A program made the translations under genes and the position numbers. A model generated the notes under the pieces. That model made no database searches. It saw only the letters and a program-made list of their open reading frames with translations, and was not told the origin of the DNA. Shown one piece after another: positions 1 to 8,047 of a DNA stretch of 64,000 nucleotides. Source of the DNA: Thermodesulfobacteriota bacterium (GTDB lineage Bacteria > Desulfobacterota > GWC2-55-46); the NCBI GenBank assembly GCA_030583865.1, contig CP129479.1:570744-634743 (forward strand), written 5' to 3'. Each line of letters starts with the position of its first letter. The first letter of the stretch is position 1.

Positions 1-54
1 TGTATGAAAGGGAAGGGTGGGTTGAAGAAATGGTGGAGGTATACTGATGGCTGA
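1..54 (+). CDS. 3' end of an unidentified gene
   Basis: The first reading frame runs 17 codons (ending KKWWRYTDG) to a TGA and overlaps the next start by 8 bases. It probably is the tail of a gene that begins outside the window. Too little is visible to assign a function; the tight overlap with the following small genes suggests the same phage-like operon. Confidence 0.3.
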   Translation, partial: CMKGKGGLKKWWRYTDG

Positions 55-172
55 AAGGCCGGTAATTATCGTCAGGGACGAGGACAAGGCCAGGCTTCAG
101 GCGCCGGTCTGGACGCCCCAGGAAAGAGACGAAGCTCTGAGGATGCTGTTGAAAAAAGCGGTGGCCGGATAA
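47..172 (+). CDS. 41-aa hypothetical protein, phage-like operon
   Basis: A small frame starts with ATG at 47 behind a clear GGAGG at 35-39 and codes for a basic and acidic 41-residue protein ending LLKKAVAG. Its TAA overlaps the ATG of the next gene by one base (TAATG), as in tightly packed phage operons. I do not recognise the family. The good ribosome binding site and the stop/start coupling are the reasons to call it real. Confidence 0.5.
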   Translation: MAERPVIIVRDEDKARLQAPVWTPQERDEALRMLLKKAVAG

Positions 173-726
173 TGGCGAACGTTAAGCTCATCGAGCATTA
201 CGGAGATACGGGGCTCTCCCTGCATCTGAGATTGTTGCGCCTTTCGGATTTCTGGCTCCTCGACCCAGGCGACGGCGTTTTCAAGGCCGCGCCGGAGATG
301 CCCTTCTCTCCCATGCCCGAGGACGGCACAAGAAAAGGGGAGTATGCGCTTTCGGAGAGCAGAGAGGAGTGGGAGGACGGGGAATACACCTTCGCGGTAC
401 GGAGGCAGGCCGGAGAGGCCCCGGCCTACATCGACCCGGTAGTCGGCTGCGGGAAGTTTTCCATCAAGGACGATAGGGAAGTCGTGCTGGACGTGAACCC
501 TTCGACTAGGCTTGCCTCTATGGAATATGAGCCCCCGGATAACTTGGGCATAAGCGTCGTCCGCGAGGCCGTAACGACCCTCCGCAAGCACGCTACAAAC
601 AGGATGACCGAGGCCGACAACGGCGACGGCACAAGGACCTTCACCTACTTCGACGACGACGGCACTACCCCCGTCCTTACCTATTCCTACAGGACCGCCG
701 AGAAGACGAGGGAAAAGGCGACATGA
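172..726 (+). CDS. phage-like structural protein (hypothetical)
   Basis: A 184-residue acidic protein. The C-terminal part (about 125-175) has a helix, then a turn-rich NGDGTRTFTYFDDDGTT segment and a beta strand. This resembles the small proteins found in tail-gene regions of Mu-like and lambdoid phages, where a short domain ends with a beta hairpin containing DDDGTTPLLT-like text. No signal peptide or membrane segment. It is translationally coupled on both sides (TAATG before, ATGA after). The assignment to a tail or neck function is inference; a generic phage origin is supported by context next to ssrA, a common integration site. Confidence 0.5.
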   Translation: MANVKLIEHYGDTGLSLHLRLLRLSDFWLLDPGDGVFKAAPEMPFSPMPEDGTRKGEYALSESREEWEDGEYTFAVRRQAGEAPAYIDPVVGCGKFSIKDDREVVLDVNPSTRLASMEYEPPDNLGISVVREAVTTLRKHATNRMTEADNGDGTRTFTYFDDDGTTPVLTYSYRTAEKTREKAT

Positions 727-1160
727 GCATCTCACCGGCTTTCCACGGGTGGTCGTCCGGGTATCTGAAGCCCGCCTTTTTGGGCTGGGAGCGGCATGAA
801 GCTATTGCGTCAAATACGGCGGCGGGGAGGCTCGTCCACCATGGGCGCCTCATTTCAACATGCGCCCACGCAGGGTCAATTGCCCGCCTTGCGCACCAAT
901 CCCGCCATGTCTCTGGGATAAGCCCTATGGCGGCAAGCCATCAGATCGCGACCCATGCCGGGTGCCCGAAGGCGGTTTCGTCCGGGGACAATCCCGTGAA
1001 GGCCGTGCGCGGCAAAATGGCGCTTAAGATCTCCGCGCCGCTTGATACAGCCGCAATATCGATAAAGGAGGGAAGGGTCCCGCTGGTCTGCAACGGAGTC
1101 GATTCAACCTCAAAGGCGGTAAGGGACTCCGGGGACGCGCACCCGGCAGTAACCAGGTGA
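723..1160 (+). CDS. hypothetical protein at the end of the phage-like operon
   Basis: A 145-residue protein rich in His, Ser and Ala (isoelectric point clearly basic), starting in an ATGA overlap with the gene before. No domain recognised, no signal peptide, no membrane segment. It is the last gene before a bidirectional terminator and the ssrA 3' end, so it marks the edge of the putative integrated element. Its composition is low in aromatic residues apart from the N-terminus (FHGW, FLGW), which resembles a repeated tryptophan motif. Confidence 0.5.
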   Translation: MSISPAFHGWSSGYLKPAFLGWERHEAIASNTAAGRLVHHGRLISTCAHAGSIARLAHQSRHVSGISPMAASHQIATHAGCPKAVSSGDNPVKAVRGKMALKISAPLDTAAISIKEGRVPLVCNGVDSTSKAVRDSGDAHPAVTR

Positions 1161-1168
1161 AAGCCCGA

Positions 1169-1211
1169 AATAAAGAAGGGGCAGCCTGTAATGGGCTACC
1201 CCTTCTTTATT
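1169..1211. terminator. bidirectional intrinsic terminator
   Basis: A perfect 13-bp outer stem (AATAAAGAAGGGG at 1169-1181 with its complement at 1199-1211) encloses a further GC-rich inner pairing. A-rich on one side and T-rich on the other, it can stop transcription from the phage-like operon and from ssrA. Confidence 0.75.
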
Positions 1212-1216
1212 TAAAT

Positions 1217-1570
1217 TGGTGGAGGCGGCGGGAATCGAACCCGCGTCCGGCAACGCTTACCCGGTTCTTCTACATGCTTATCCTGTCAGGGTAAAATCTC
1301 GCTCTCCGGCCCCCTGAAGGCGTACGATCCGGAAAGCCAGCCCGGTTGAGTCTCGCTCCCAGGTCCTTCGGACAGAGCCCCGGAAGCCATCCTGCTAAGT
1401 GTCGTCCCTCAGGCCCCGCAGGAGAAAGCCTGAAAGACGCTGGCCGGCTTAAGCGGCCAGGGCGTAATCGTAGTCGTTGCCGACTGTTTTTGTCTATCTG
1501 ATTTACGAGGAGATAGAGCTCGGCATGCTTCACCCGGATTCAGACCGTCCCGTCGAAGCCAGTCGCCCCC
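1217..1570 (-). ncRNA. ssrA: tmRNA (transfer-messenger RNA)
   Basis: Rescues stalled ribosomes with SmpB and tags the unfinished protein. The 5' end (minus strand) begins GGGGGCGACTGGCTTCGACG, and the 3' end carries the T arm GGGTTCGATTCCC and an encoded CCA at 1217-1219, together the tRNA-like domain. The tag frame follows AGTC: GGC AAC GAC TAC GAT TAC GCC CTG GCC GCT TAA (1481 down to 1449), giving GNDYDYALAA, with the stop in the loop of a GGCCG/CGGCC hairpin. The resume codon is Gly instead of the usual Ala. smpB lies just upstream on the same strand. Confidence 0.95.
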
Positions 1571-1610
1571 ATTTTTCAAAGAACAAGATGCCTTTCCTGC
1601 ATTCCTATTA

Positions 1611-1639
1611 ATTATACCATACAGGCTGGAGGCTTAAAA
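1611..1639 (-). promoter_or_regulatory. possible ssrA promoter
   Basis: On the minus strand a perfect -10 box TATAAT (1616-1611) sits 17 bases from a poor -35 (TTTTAA). It would start a precursor with about 30 extra 5' bases, which RNase P could remove at 1570. Confidence 0.35.
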
Positions 1640-1646
1640 GAGGTTT

Positions 1647-2108
1647 TCAGTTCTTCCCGCGCTTGCTGAGGGCCTTCTCCATCTCCCTCTTCACGTCCCG
1701 CTTCTTTATGCTCTCACGTTTGTCGTAGAAGGTCTTTCCCTTCGCGAGCCCCAGCTCCACCTTGGCCTTGCCGTCCTTGAAGTATATCTTGGTAGGAATG
1801 AGGGTGTAGCCCTTCTCGCGGGTCTTGCCGAGAAGCCTCCTTATCTCCTTCTTGTGCAGGAGGAGCTTCCGGGTCCTGTCCGGCTCGTGCTGCCGGAAGC
1901 CGTCAGCCTTCGAGTAGGGGCTTATGTGGGCGTTCAGCAGGAACGCCTCTTCGCCCATTATCTTGGCGTAGCCGTCCTTCAGGTTGGCCTTTCCCGCCCT
2001 GAGCGACTTTACCTCCGTGCCGGTGAGGATAATGCCCGCCTCGAAGGTCTCCTCTATGAAATAATCGTGGTAAGCCTTCCTGTTCTGGGTGACTATATCT
2101 ATCGACAC
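1647..2108 (-). CDS. smpB: SsrA-binding protein SmpB
   Basis: A 153-residue protein of the family's normal length. It starts with the conserved [20 protein letters not shown] segment, followed by [20 protein letters not shown] and the core of the oligonucleotide-binding barrel, and ends in the basic tail [17 protein letters not shown], which folds into the mRNA channel of a stalled ribosome. It binds the tRNA-like domain of tmRNA and delivers it to the ribosome. ssrA follows 76 bases downstream on the same strand, so the two trans-translation partners are neighbours. Start ATG at 2108. Confidence 0.97.
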   Translation of the reverse strand: MSIDIVTQNRKAYHDYFIEETFEAGIILTGTEVKSLRAGKANLKDGYAKIMGEEAFLLNAHISPYSKADGFRQHEPDRTRKLLLHKKEIRRLLGKTREKGYTLIPTKIYFKDGKAKVELGLAKGKTFYDKRESIKKRDVKREMEKALSKRGKN

Positions 2109-2192
2109 TGGCCTTAAGCCTCCGAATACATAGGGATCATGTAAAGGTGGTAGTTAAAGAATCGGGGAAAAGAACATATAACAGGCGGCTGA

Positions 2193-2627
2193 TTATTCGA
2201 CCCTCAGGACCCGGGGCCTTAAAGACCCGCCGCGCTCGGAAAGAATGCTGAAGCCTTTGAGCAGGCCGAAGGCGGCGGCTAAAAAGACCACCCCGGCCAT
2301 GCCGGAGACGAGGTCAGGATGGTAGCCGGGCAGGAACCTCGGGAATACCGATTGCCCGAGAGCCACCCCGGCCATGAAACTCAGTATGGGAAAGAGATAC
2401 AAGAGCGCCCCGGCCTTCAGGACCGACCCGGCGCTCACCGAGAATACGACCTTGTCGCCCACCTTTACGCCGACCGGGTCTATGGCATCGACGATGACCT
2501 CGGCGTCGGCAGCGCCCGCAGTCGCGCAGGACTTTTTCGAGGAGCAGCTCTCGCACGCGCCAGTCCTCGTCGCCCGTATGGCCACCCTGTCACCGTCCTT
2601 CCGGATTATCGTACCGTGCTCTTCCAT
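2193..2627 (-). CDS. rseC: SoxR-reducing system RseC family protein
   Basis: A 144-residue inner-membrane protein of the RseC/MucC family. The N-terminal half carries the Cys cluster CESCSSKKSC (about residues 25-34) typical of the family, then a small beta domain (EVIVDAIDPVGVKVGDKVVF) and two transmembrane helices (about 72-92 and 105-125). The family helps reduce SoxR or modulate sigma-E, usually with electron-transfer complexes; here it stands alone downstream of a chemoreceptor gene. I chose ATG 2627 (MEEHG), because family members begin at this point; an in-frame TTG at 2645 would add six residues. No strong ribosome binding site precedes either. Confidence 0.85.
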   Translation of the reverse strand: MEEHGTIIRKDGDRVAIRATRTGACESCSSKKSCATAGAADAEVIVDAIDPVGVKVGDKVVFSVSAGSVLKAGALLYLFPILSFMAGVALGQSVFPRFLPGYHPDLVSGMAGVVFLAAAFGLLKGFSILSERGGSLRPRVLRVE

Positions 2628-2681
2628 CAATTTAAATCGTAACAAATAAGGGGCGGTTTTTCAAGAAACGCCGGGGCTCAA

Positions 2682-2716
2682 AAAAAAGCCCTGCCCCTTT
2701 CGGGGAGGGCTTTTTG
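2682..2716 (-). terminator. terminator of the chemoreceptor gene
   Basis: On the minus strand a stem AAAAGCCCTCCCC/GGGGCAGGGCTTTT with a GAAA loop is followed by a run of eight T, 25 bases after the stop of the methyl-accepting protein. Confidence 0.85.
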
Positions 2717-2740
2717 ACTCGTGTCTATTCCGCCGGTCAG

Positions 2741-4861
2741 CTAAGCCGCGTACTCTTCCGATTCGTGGTTGGCAAACGCGGCGGTCGCATTCTCGCGGTG
2801 TTTCTTGCTGATATTGAAGACCTCGACCTTTGATTTGAGGCCGGTCGCCAGCTCCGCAATCTCCTCGCTCGCCCTTGCTATCTGCTGGGCGCTTGCGGAA
2901 GTGTCGGTTATCACGTTGGCCATCGTGGCTACGTCGCCGCTTATCTGGTCGGTCGTTGTCGACTGCTGCTCGGCCGCTGCCGCGACCTGGTGCATCCTGG
3001 AGGTAACCGCGCCGACCTTCTCGACTATCTCCTGGAGCGACTGGCCGGCTGCCGTGGCGAGCTTGACCCCCTTCTCAACGGCCTTGACCTCGTGCTCCAT
3101 CGAGGATATCGCCTTGCCGGTCTCCTCCTGCATGGCGGTTATCATCACGCCTATCTCCTTCGTTGCCTTCATGGTCTTTTCCGCCAGTTTTCTGACCTCG
3201 TCGGCGACTACGGCGAAGCCGCGCCCCTGCTCGCCGGCCCTCGCGGCCTCTATGGCCGCGTTCAGGGCAAGGAGGTTCGTCTGGTCGGCTATGTCGTTTA
3301 TGACGCTTATGATGTTCCCTATCTCCTCGGAGCGGCTGCCGAGCTTGGATATCGTCTCGCTCGATTCCCGCGCCGATTTGGCAATGCCGTTCATGGAATC
3401 GATTGTCTCGGAGACTATCCCCCCGCCGCTTACGGCGACCTCGCTCGCCTCCCTGGCGGCTTCCGCGGCCCCGGAGACGTTCTTTACGACCTCGATGATG
3501 GTGGCGCTCATCTCCTGGGCGGCGGTCGAGACCTGGTTCGCCTTGAAGCTCTGCGACTGCGAGCCCCCGGCTATCTGGACGGCGGTGGCCGAGAGCTCCT
3601 CCGAGGACGACGCGAGTTGCTCTATGGACGTATGCAGCTCGTTCACTATGAAGCGGAACCTTTCCAGCATGCGGTTAAAGGCGTCGGCAGCCTTGCCGCT
3701 CTCGTCTTCCGATGAGAGGTCGAGCTTGAGGGTCAGGTCGTTCGTGCGCTCGACCTTTGACATCGCCTCCGAGAGGTAATGGAGCGGCATGACCACCTTG
3801 CCCTTGATCACAAGGGCAGAGCCTATCCCCAGGACGAGTACGACAAGGAGGGTCGCCGCGGAGACGACCATTACGGCCTTTGACGTCCTCAGGTCCGCGG
3901 CTATCCGGGAATTGACCATCTCGCCCACGGCCGCCGAGACTTCGAGTATGGTATCGATGCCCTTGGTGCTCTCTTCTATCCACTCCCGGCCCGTTATGCC
4001 GTAGTCGCCGGTCGAGCTTGCGGCCATCACGGAGCTCCGCACGCTCGCGAAGCTTCCCAGGAAGGTTGACTCCATCTTCGAGACCGCCTCGGTCACCTTC
4101 GGGTCGATGCCCTGGGTTTCCTTCAGGCGGAGGACCGGCTTGAGGTTGATATCTGTAATGGCGCGGAAGGTGTTGAGCTTTTCGCGGGTCGCGTCGTCAA
4201 CCGGGACCCGCCTGGACACTACCCCTGCCATAGCGGCCCGCTCCCTGCCCGCGTACTCGCCCATGAGCCAGACCGCCTGCTTCACTTCCAGGTTCATCCT
4301 GAGGGCCTCCTGGTTGGTGTCGGTGCTGGCGCTTGAGGCGAAGGCGGCGAGCCTGGCTTCCGATGCGGCGTCTATGAGGGAGGTGGCGAACTTGAACCAT
4401 TCCTGGGCCTGGTAGTCCTTGGCCGGCCTGGCTATGTTTGAGTCCACTCTGGCCCTTGTATTCGGGAGTTCCGAGCCGAGCCTTTCAAGTTCCTTTGTCC
4501 GGGCTATCAGAAGGTGGTTTCCCGGGTCCACGTCCATAAGCGTCCTGGACAGGTCCAGGGCGGCCTTGAGCGATCCGTCAAGCTGCTTCCGCACCCCTTC
4601 TATCCTGAGTACTATCGCGTTCTCAGCCGGCTTGTCGGATGAGAGGGCCATGAATGTCGTCCCCCTTTCCAGCGCGGCGAAACCGGCGGCGTCAAGGAGA
4701 TGGTCGGAAAGCTCGTTGGCCTCCCCCATGCGGGTAGTCTCCTTGTATTTCTGGTAGCTCCAGAGAGTATTCCATGCGGAAAGGGTTGCGAGAGCCAGAA
4801 CCAGAAAGCCTATTGCCGCCAACATGAAGTTCCTGATGCTCAAACGGTCTAAAAATCTCAT
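2741..4861 (-). CDS. methyl-accepting chemotaxis protein with NIT-like sensor
   Basis: A 706-residue transmembrane receptor. TM1 spans about 14-34, a periplasmic all-helical sensor about 40-325, TM2 about 327-349, HAMP about 350-405 and the cytoplasmic signalling coiled coil about 430-690. The hairpin tip [20 protein letters not shown] (near residue 545) contacts CheA and CheW. The sensor contains [14 protein letters not shown] near residue 60, matching the ERG helix of nitrate/nitrite-sensing (NIT) domains, so a nitrate or related anion is a possible ligand; that is inference. It ends ESEEYAA, with no CheR-tethering pentapeptide. Start ATG behind GGAGGGCC. No che genes nearby; it is a stand-alone receptor. 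Confidence 0.93.
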   Translation of the reverse strand: MRFLDRLSIRNFMLAAIGFLVLALATLSAWNTLWSYQKYKETTRMGEANELSDHLLDAAGFAALERGTTFMALSSDKPAENAIVLRIEGVRKQLDGSLKAALDLSRTLMDVDPGNHLLIARTKELERLGSELPNTRARVDSNIARPAKDYQAQEWFKFATSLIDAASEARLAAFASSASTDTNQEALRMNLEVKQAVWLMGEYAGRERAAMAGVVSRRVPVDDATREKLNTFRAITDINLKPVLRLKETQGIDPKVTEAVSKMESTFLGSFASVRSSVMAASSTGDYGITGREWIEESTKGIDTILEVSAAVGEMVNSRIAADLRTSKAVMVVSAATLLVVLVLGIGSALVIKGKVVMPLHYLSEAMSKVERTNDLTLKLDLSSEDESGKAADAFNRMLERFRFIVNELHTSIEQLASSSEELSATAVQIAGGSQSQSFKANQVSTAAQEMSATIIEVVKNVSGAAEAAREASEVAVSGGGIVSETIDSMNGIAKSARESSETISKLGSRSEEIGNIISVINDIADQTNLLALNAAIEAARAGEQGRGFAVVADEVRKLAEKTMKATKEIGVMITAMQEETGKAISSMEHEVKAVEKGVKLATAAGQSLQEIVEKVGAVTSRMHQVAAAAEQQSTTTDQISGDVATMANVITDTSASAQQIARASEEIAELATGLKSKVEVFNISKKHRENATAAFANHESEEYAA

Positions 4862-5068
4862 ACGGCCCTCCTCAGGTCCAAATACAAAAAAATATTGCGT
4901 TTTATTGAGGAATAGTAAGACGCGATATTTCGTTTATCGGGAGGTCTGCGCGGATACTTTAATTAATTTCATATATTGTTGCGTAAAAGCCGGACCGCGG
5001 CGCCGCTTTTTTAAATCGATTGAATTGCCGGTCACGCGTGGTAAACTCTTTGAAACGAGGAGGGTGAG

Positions 5069-6406
5069 TTGGCTGAAAAACATAAGAAAACCGGCGCGAG
5101 GGAAGCGGCCCTCAGAGTGCTTGAGAGGGTAGAGGGAGGGGCGTACGCGGACATACTCCTCGATAGGGAGCTCAGGAATCTAAGCTCCCTTGACGCGGGG
5201 CTCGCGACCGAGCTCACTTACGGCGTGCTCAGGTGGAAGTTGAGGCTCGACTACACCATAGACCTTTTCTCGTCCATAAGGGTTACGAAGCTCGAAAGGA
5301 TGGTGCTGAACGCCTTGCGGTTAGGCGCATATCAGCTACTTTTCCTCACCAGGGTGCCAGCCTCGGCCGCCATCAACGAGTCCGTAGAGCTGGTAAAGCC
5401 CGATAGGAAAAGGGCCGGGTTCGTGAACGCTGTCCTGAGGAAGATACTTGCCGAAAAAGAGAGGATAGCCGTGCCCGGGGAGGACGGCCCGGTCCGGCGC
5501 ATCTCGGTTTCCTGGTCCCATCCCGAGTGGATGGTGCGCAGGTGGGCGGGAAGATACGGCCTTGATGAGGCCGAGGAAATCTGCAGGGCAGGGCAGGAGC
5601 CTCCACCGAGGACAATAAGGGTGAATACCATTCTCTCGACCAGGGAACGGCTTGCCGTTGAGCTGAAAAGCGAGGGCTTCGAGGCGGCAGAGACGCGCTA
5701 TTCGCCTTACGGGCTCGATATTCGCGGAGGCGGCGCGCTCGGGGCAAAGGATGCGAGGTACTATATCCAGGACGAGGCCTCTCAGCTCGTGCCTCTGCTA
5801 CTTGCCCCAGGGCCAGGACAGGCCGTTCTGGACGCTTGCAGCGCCCCGGGGGGAAAGACCGCGCACTTGGCCCAGCTCATGGAGAACAGGGGCGCGATAT
5901 ACGCGCTGGACAGGAACGCTGCGAGGCTCCGGGCCGTAATTGAGACGGCTTCGAGGCTCGGCGTTGATAAGATAATAAAGACCTTCGAGGCGGACGCCTC
6001 AGCGCCGCTTGGTTTCATCGAAGAGGGCACAATTGACGCAATACTCTGCGACGCGCCCTGCTCGGGCCTCGGGGTGCTCAGAAGGGCGCCCGATTCCAAG
6101 TACAGGCGGAAGGAGGAGGATATAAGGGAGCTTGCCGGGATACAGGCGCGGCTTCTCGACAACCTCGCCGGGTATCTCAGGAAAGGCGGCAGGCTAGTCT
6201 ATTCGGTCTGCACCTTCGAGCCAGAGGAGACGGAGGGGACTGTCTCCGGATTCCTTGAAAAGCACAGGGAGTTTTCGATAGAGGACGCTTCCGGCTATCT
6301 TCCGCCCCAATGCAGCGAACTCGTGGGCCCGGATGGTTTCCTTAGGACCTTTCCGCACAGGCACGGGATGGACGGCTTTTTCGCGGCGCGCCTCAGGAAG
6401 GATTAG
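5069..6406 (+). CDS. rsmB: 16S rRNA (cytosine-967-C5)-methyltransferase RsmB
   Basis: A 445-residue enzyme that methylates C967 of 16S rRNA with S-adenosylmethionine. The N-terminal 140 residues form the NusB-like RNA-binding helical domain (REAALRVLERVEGGAYAD). The C-terminal Rossmann domain shows the SAM site LDACSAPGGKTAHLAQLM (about 252-270), motif IV DAPCSGLGVLRR with one catalytic Cys (about 329) and motif VI YSVCTFEPEE with the other (about 376). The start is TTG at 5069, preceded by GAGGAGGG, and an MAEKHKK beginning. Convergent with the flagellar-rod-like gene, 23 bases apart. Confidence 0.95.
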   Translation: MAEKHKKTGAREAALRVLERVEGGAYADILLDRELRNLSSLDAGLATELTYGVLRWKLRLDYTIDLFSSIRVTKLERMVLNALRLGAYQLLFLTRVPASAAINESVELVKPDRKRAGFVNAVLRKILAEKERIAVPGEDGPVRRISVSWSHPEWMVRRWAGRYGLDEAEEICRAGQEPPPRTIRVNTILSTRERLAVELKSEGFEAAETRYSPYGLDIRGGGALGAKDARYYIQDEASQLVPLLLAPGPGQAVLDACSAPGGKTAHLAQLMENRGAIYALDRNAARLRAVIETASRLGVDKIIKTFEADASAPLGFIEEGTIDAILCDAPCSGLGVLRRAPDSKYRRKEEDIRELAGIQARLLDNLAGYLRKGGRLVYSVCTFEPEETEGTVSGFLEKHREFSIEDASGYLPPQCSELVGPDGFLRTFPHRHGMDGFFAARLRKD

Positions 6407-6429
6407 ACGATCGAACGGGGTGAAACCGT

Positions 6430-6768
6430 TCAGGCGATTATGTCGATGATGGACTTCTCCATCTCAAAGCCGGTTTTGAGGGCCGCCGCGTTTATCGAGA
6501 GCATGTGCTTTGCGGTCATGAGAGAGACCATCTCGTAAGCAAGCTCCACGTTCGAGGCCTCGGCAATGCCCATGTCGAGGTAGCGCGCGCCGGGGCTCGG
6601 GTCAATTGAGACCGAAGCCTGAACCCCTCCCAGAGGGGCCTCCTTGAATGATACCGAATGGCGCTTGAAGCCGTCGGTATTGGAGTTGGCGACATTGTGG
6701 GCCGTAGTATCGAGGAGCTTGAAAGAGGCGAAGATACCGGATGATGATATGCCGACAGGACGGAGCAT
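6430..6768 (-). CDS. orphan flagellar basal-body rod-like protein
   Basis: Only 112 residues, yet it contains both halves of a rod or hook protein: the N-terminal helix with LLDTTAHNVANSNTDGFKR (about 19-37, the flg_bb_rod signature) and the C-terminal helix EASNVELAYEMVSLMTAKHM...ALKTGFEMEKSIIDI. This is the layout of FlgB/FlgC, which are a little longer (130-150 residues). Good ribosome binding site AAGGAGG before ATG 6768. No other flagellar gene is in the window, so it may be a stand-alone paralogue rather than part of the basal-body operon. Exact subfamily uncertain. Confidence 0.8.
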   Translation of the reverse strand: MLRPVGISSSGIFASFKLLDTTAHNVANSNTDGFKRHSVSFKEAPLGGVQASVSIDPSPGARYLDMGIAEASNVELAYEMVSLMTAKHMLSINAAALKTGFEMEKSIIDIIA

Positions 6769-6896
6769 ATAAACCTCCTTTATGTATTATCGGCAAGCCG
6801 TCTTGAGACTTTAGGAAAAATGTTGTCGCAAGACGATTTTTTTGAATGTTATTATAAATGATAGTAAATACGAAGGGTTGCGGAGTCTGATTCCGT

Positions 6897-7508
6897 CTAA
6901 TCGATTATCAAGGAGGAAGGTATCTCGCCCTCCCTGATTATGACGGGCGCTTCCCCTGTGGCGTCAACTATCGTCGAGCCTTTCCCGCCCTTTAACGCCC
7001 CCCCGTCTATGAGCATCCGGATGGAGCCGTCGAAAAAAGAGAGCACCTCTCCGGGCCTTGTGGCGGGCGGCTTGCACGAAGGGTTTGCGCTCGTTGAGGT
7101 TATTGGAGAGGATAGCATTACTGAAAGCCTCCTCGCGTGTGCGCTCCCCGAGAGCCGGACCCCGATGGTGCCGGTCCCGGCTGTGAGCCCCGGTGGAAGG
7201 GTTGGCGCGGCCTTGAGCACAAGGGTCAGCGGGCCGGGCCAGAACTTTTGGATGAGCTTATGGGCGAGCGGGGTGATAACGGAAGCGACGCCACCGAGCA
7301 TGCCGGCATCCCCGATTATTAGGGGGATGGGGCTCGATAGCGGCCTGCCTTTAAGATTATAAAGGGCTTCTACCGCAGTTTCATTGAAAGGGTCGACGCA
7401 GAGGCCGTAGAAGGTCTCTGTGGGATACGCTATGACCCCTCCGGCCCTGAAGACCTCTATAGCGCCAGAGTAATCGGCGTGAGCCTGTATTATAGAGGTT
7501 CCGGGCAT
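6897..7508 (-). CDS. tsaC: L-threonylcarbamoyladenylate synthase (Sua5/YrdC family)
   Basis: A 203-residue YrdC-fold enzyme that makes threonylcarbamoyl-AMP from Thr, bicarbonate and ATP for the t6A37 modification of tRNAs decoding ANN codons. The nucleotide-binding loop AYPTETFYGLCVDP (about 28-41), the basic pair NLKGRP (52-57) and the STSANPS motif (about 138-144) are all present. There is no C-terminal Sua5 domain. It starts only 4 bases after the stop of purE and so is the last gene of the purine transcription unit. Confidence 0.93.
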   Translation of the reverse strand: MPGTSIIQAHADYSGAIEVFRAGGVIAYPTETFYGLCVDPFNETAVEALYNLKGRPLSSPIPLIIGDAGMLGGVASVITPLAHKLIQKFWPGPLTLVLKAAPTLPPGLTAGTGTIGVRLSGSAHARRLSVMLSSPITSTSANPSCKPPATRPGEVLSFFDGSIRMLIDGGALKGGKGSTIVDATGEAPVIIREGEIPSSLIID

Positions 7509-7512
7509 ATAC

Positions 7513-8010
7513 TCATGCCTTGAGCTTCTCCGCCTTTTCCTCGACCTGTCGGGCCATCTCTTCCCTGTGCCTCTTTAGGGCTTCTCTCAGGGAAGCGTCG
7601 CCAATTGAGAGTATCTGGACGGCGAAGATCCCTGCGTTCTTTGCACCGGCCTTTCCTATGGCCATGGAGGCAACCGGCACGCCGCCCGGCATCTGGACGG
7701 TCGAGAGGAGCGAATCGAGCCCCTTCAGCGGGCTTGAGTCTATGGGCACGCCTATTACCGGAAGCGTTGTCTCGGCGGCGAGGAAGCCCGCGAGATGGGC
7801 GGCGCTCCCGGCCCCGGCTATGACGACCTTTATGCCGCGGCCTTCCGCGCTCCTCGCGTAATCGAGCGTCCTCTTGGGCGTCCTGTGCGCCGAGGAGACG
7901 GTCATCTCGTAAGGGACGTTGAAACTTTTAAGTACCTTTGCGGCCTCTTCCATGACGGGAAGGTCCGAATCGCTCCCCATGAGTATGCCTACGAGAGGTG
8001 TGTTTGACAT
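7513..8010 (-). CDS. purE: N5-carboxyaminoimidazole ribonucleotide mutase PurE
   Basis: A 165-residue class I PurE that moves the carboxyl group from N5 to C4 of the imidazole ribotide in purine synthesis. GSDSD (12-16), SAHRTP (40-45) with the catalytic His, and the GAGSAAHLAG loop (65-74) are intact. Its ATP-dependent partner purK is not in the window. It lies between purD and tsaC, all on the minus strand with short gaps, so an operon with purH and purD is likely. Start ATG 8010 behind GGGAG. Confidence 0.96.
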   Translation of the reverse strand: MSNTPLVGILMGSDSDLPVMEEAAKVLKSFNVPYEMTVSSAHRTPKRTLDYARSAEGRGIKVVIAGAGSAAHLAGFLAAETTLPVIGVPIDSSPLKGLDSLLSTVQMPGGVPVASMAIGKAGAKNAGIFAVQILSIGDASLREALKRHREEMARQVEEKAEKLKA

Positions 8011-8047
8011 GCGAAATCTCCCTTGTGGGTTATTAAGTCGTAATCAA

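Noticed and set aside
1230-1260. tRNA gene (T-arm-like GGGTTCGATTCCC)
   Set aside because: This is the tRNA-like end of tmRNA; there is no anticodon arm at tRNA distance.
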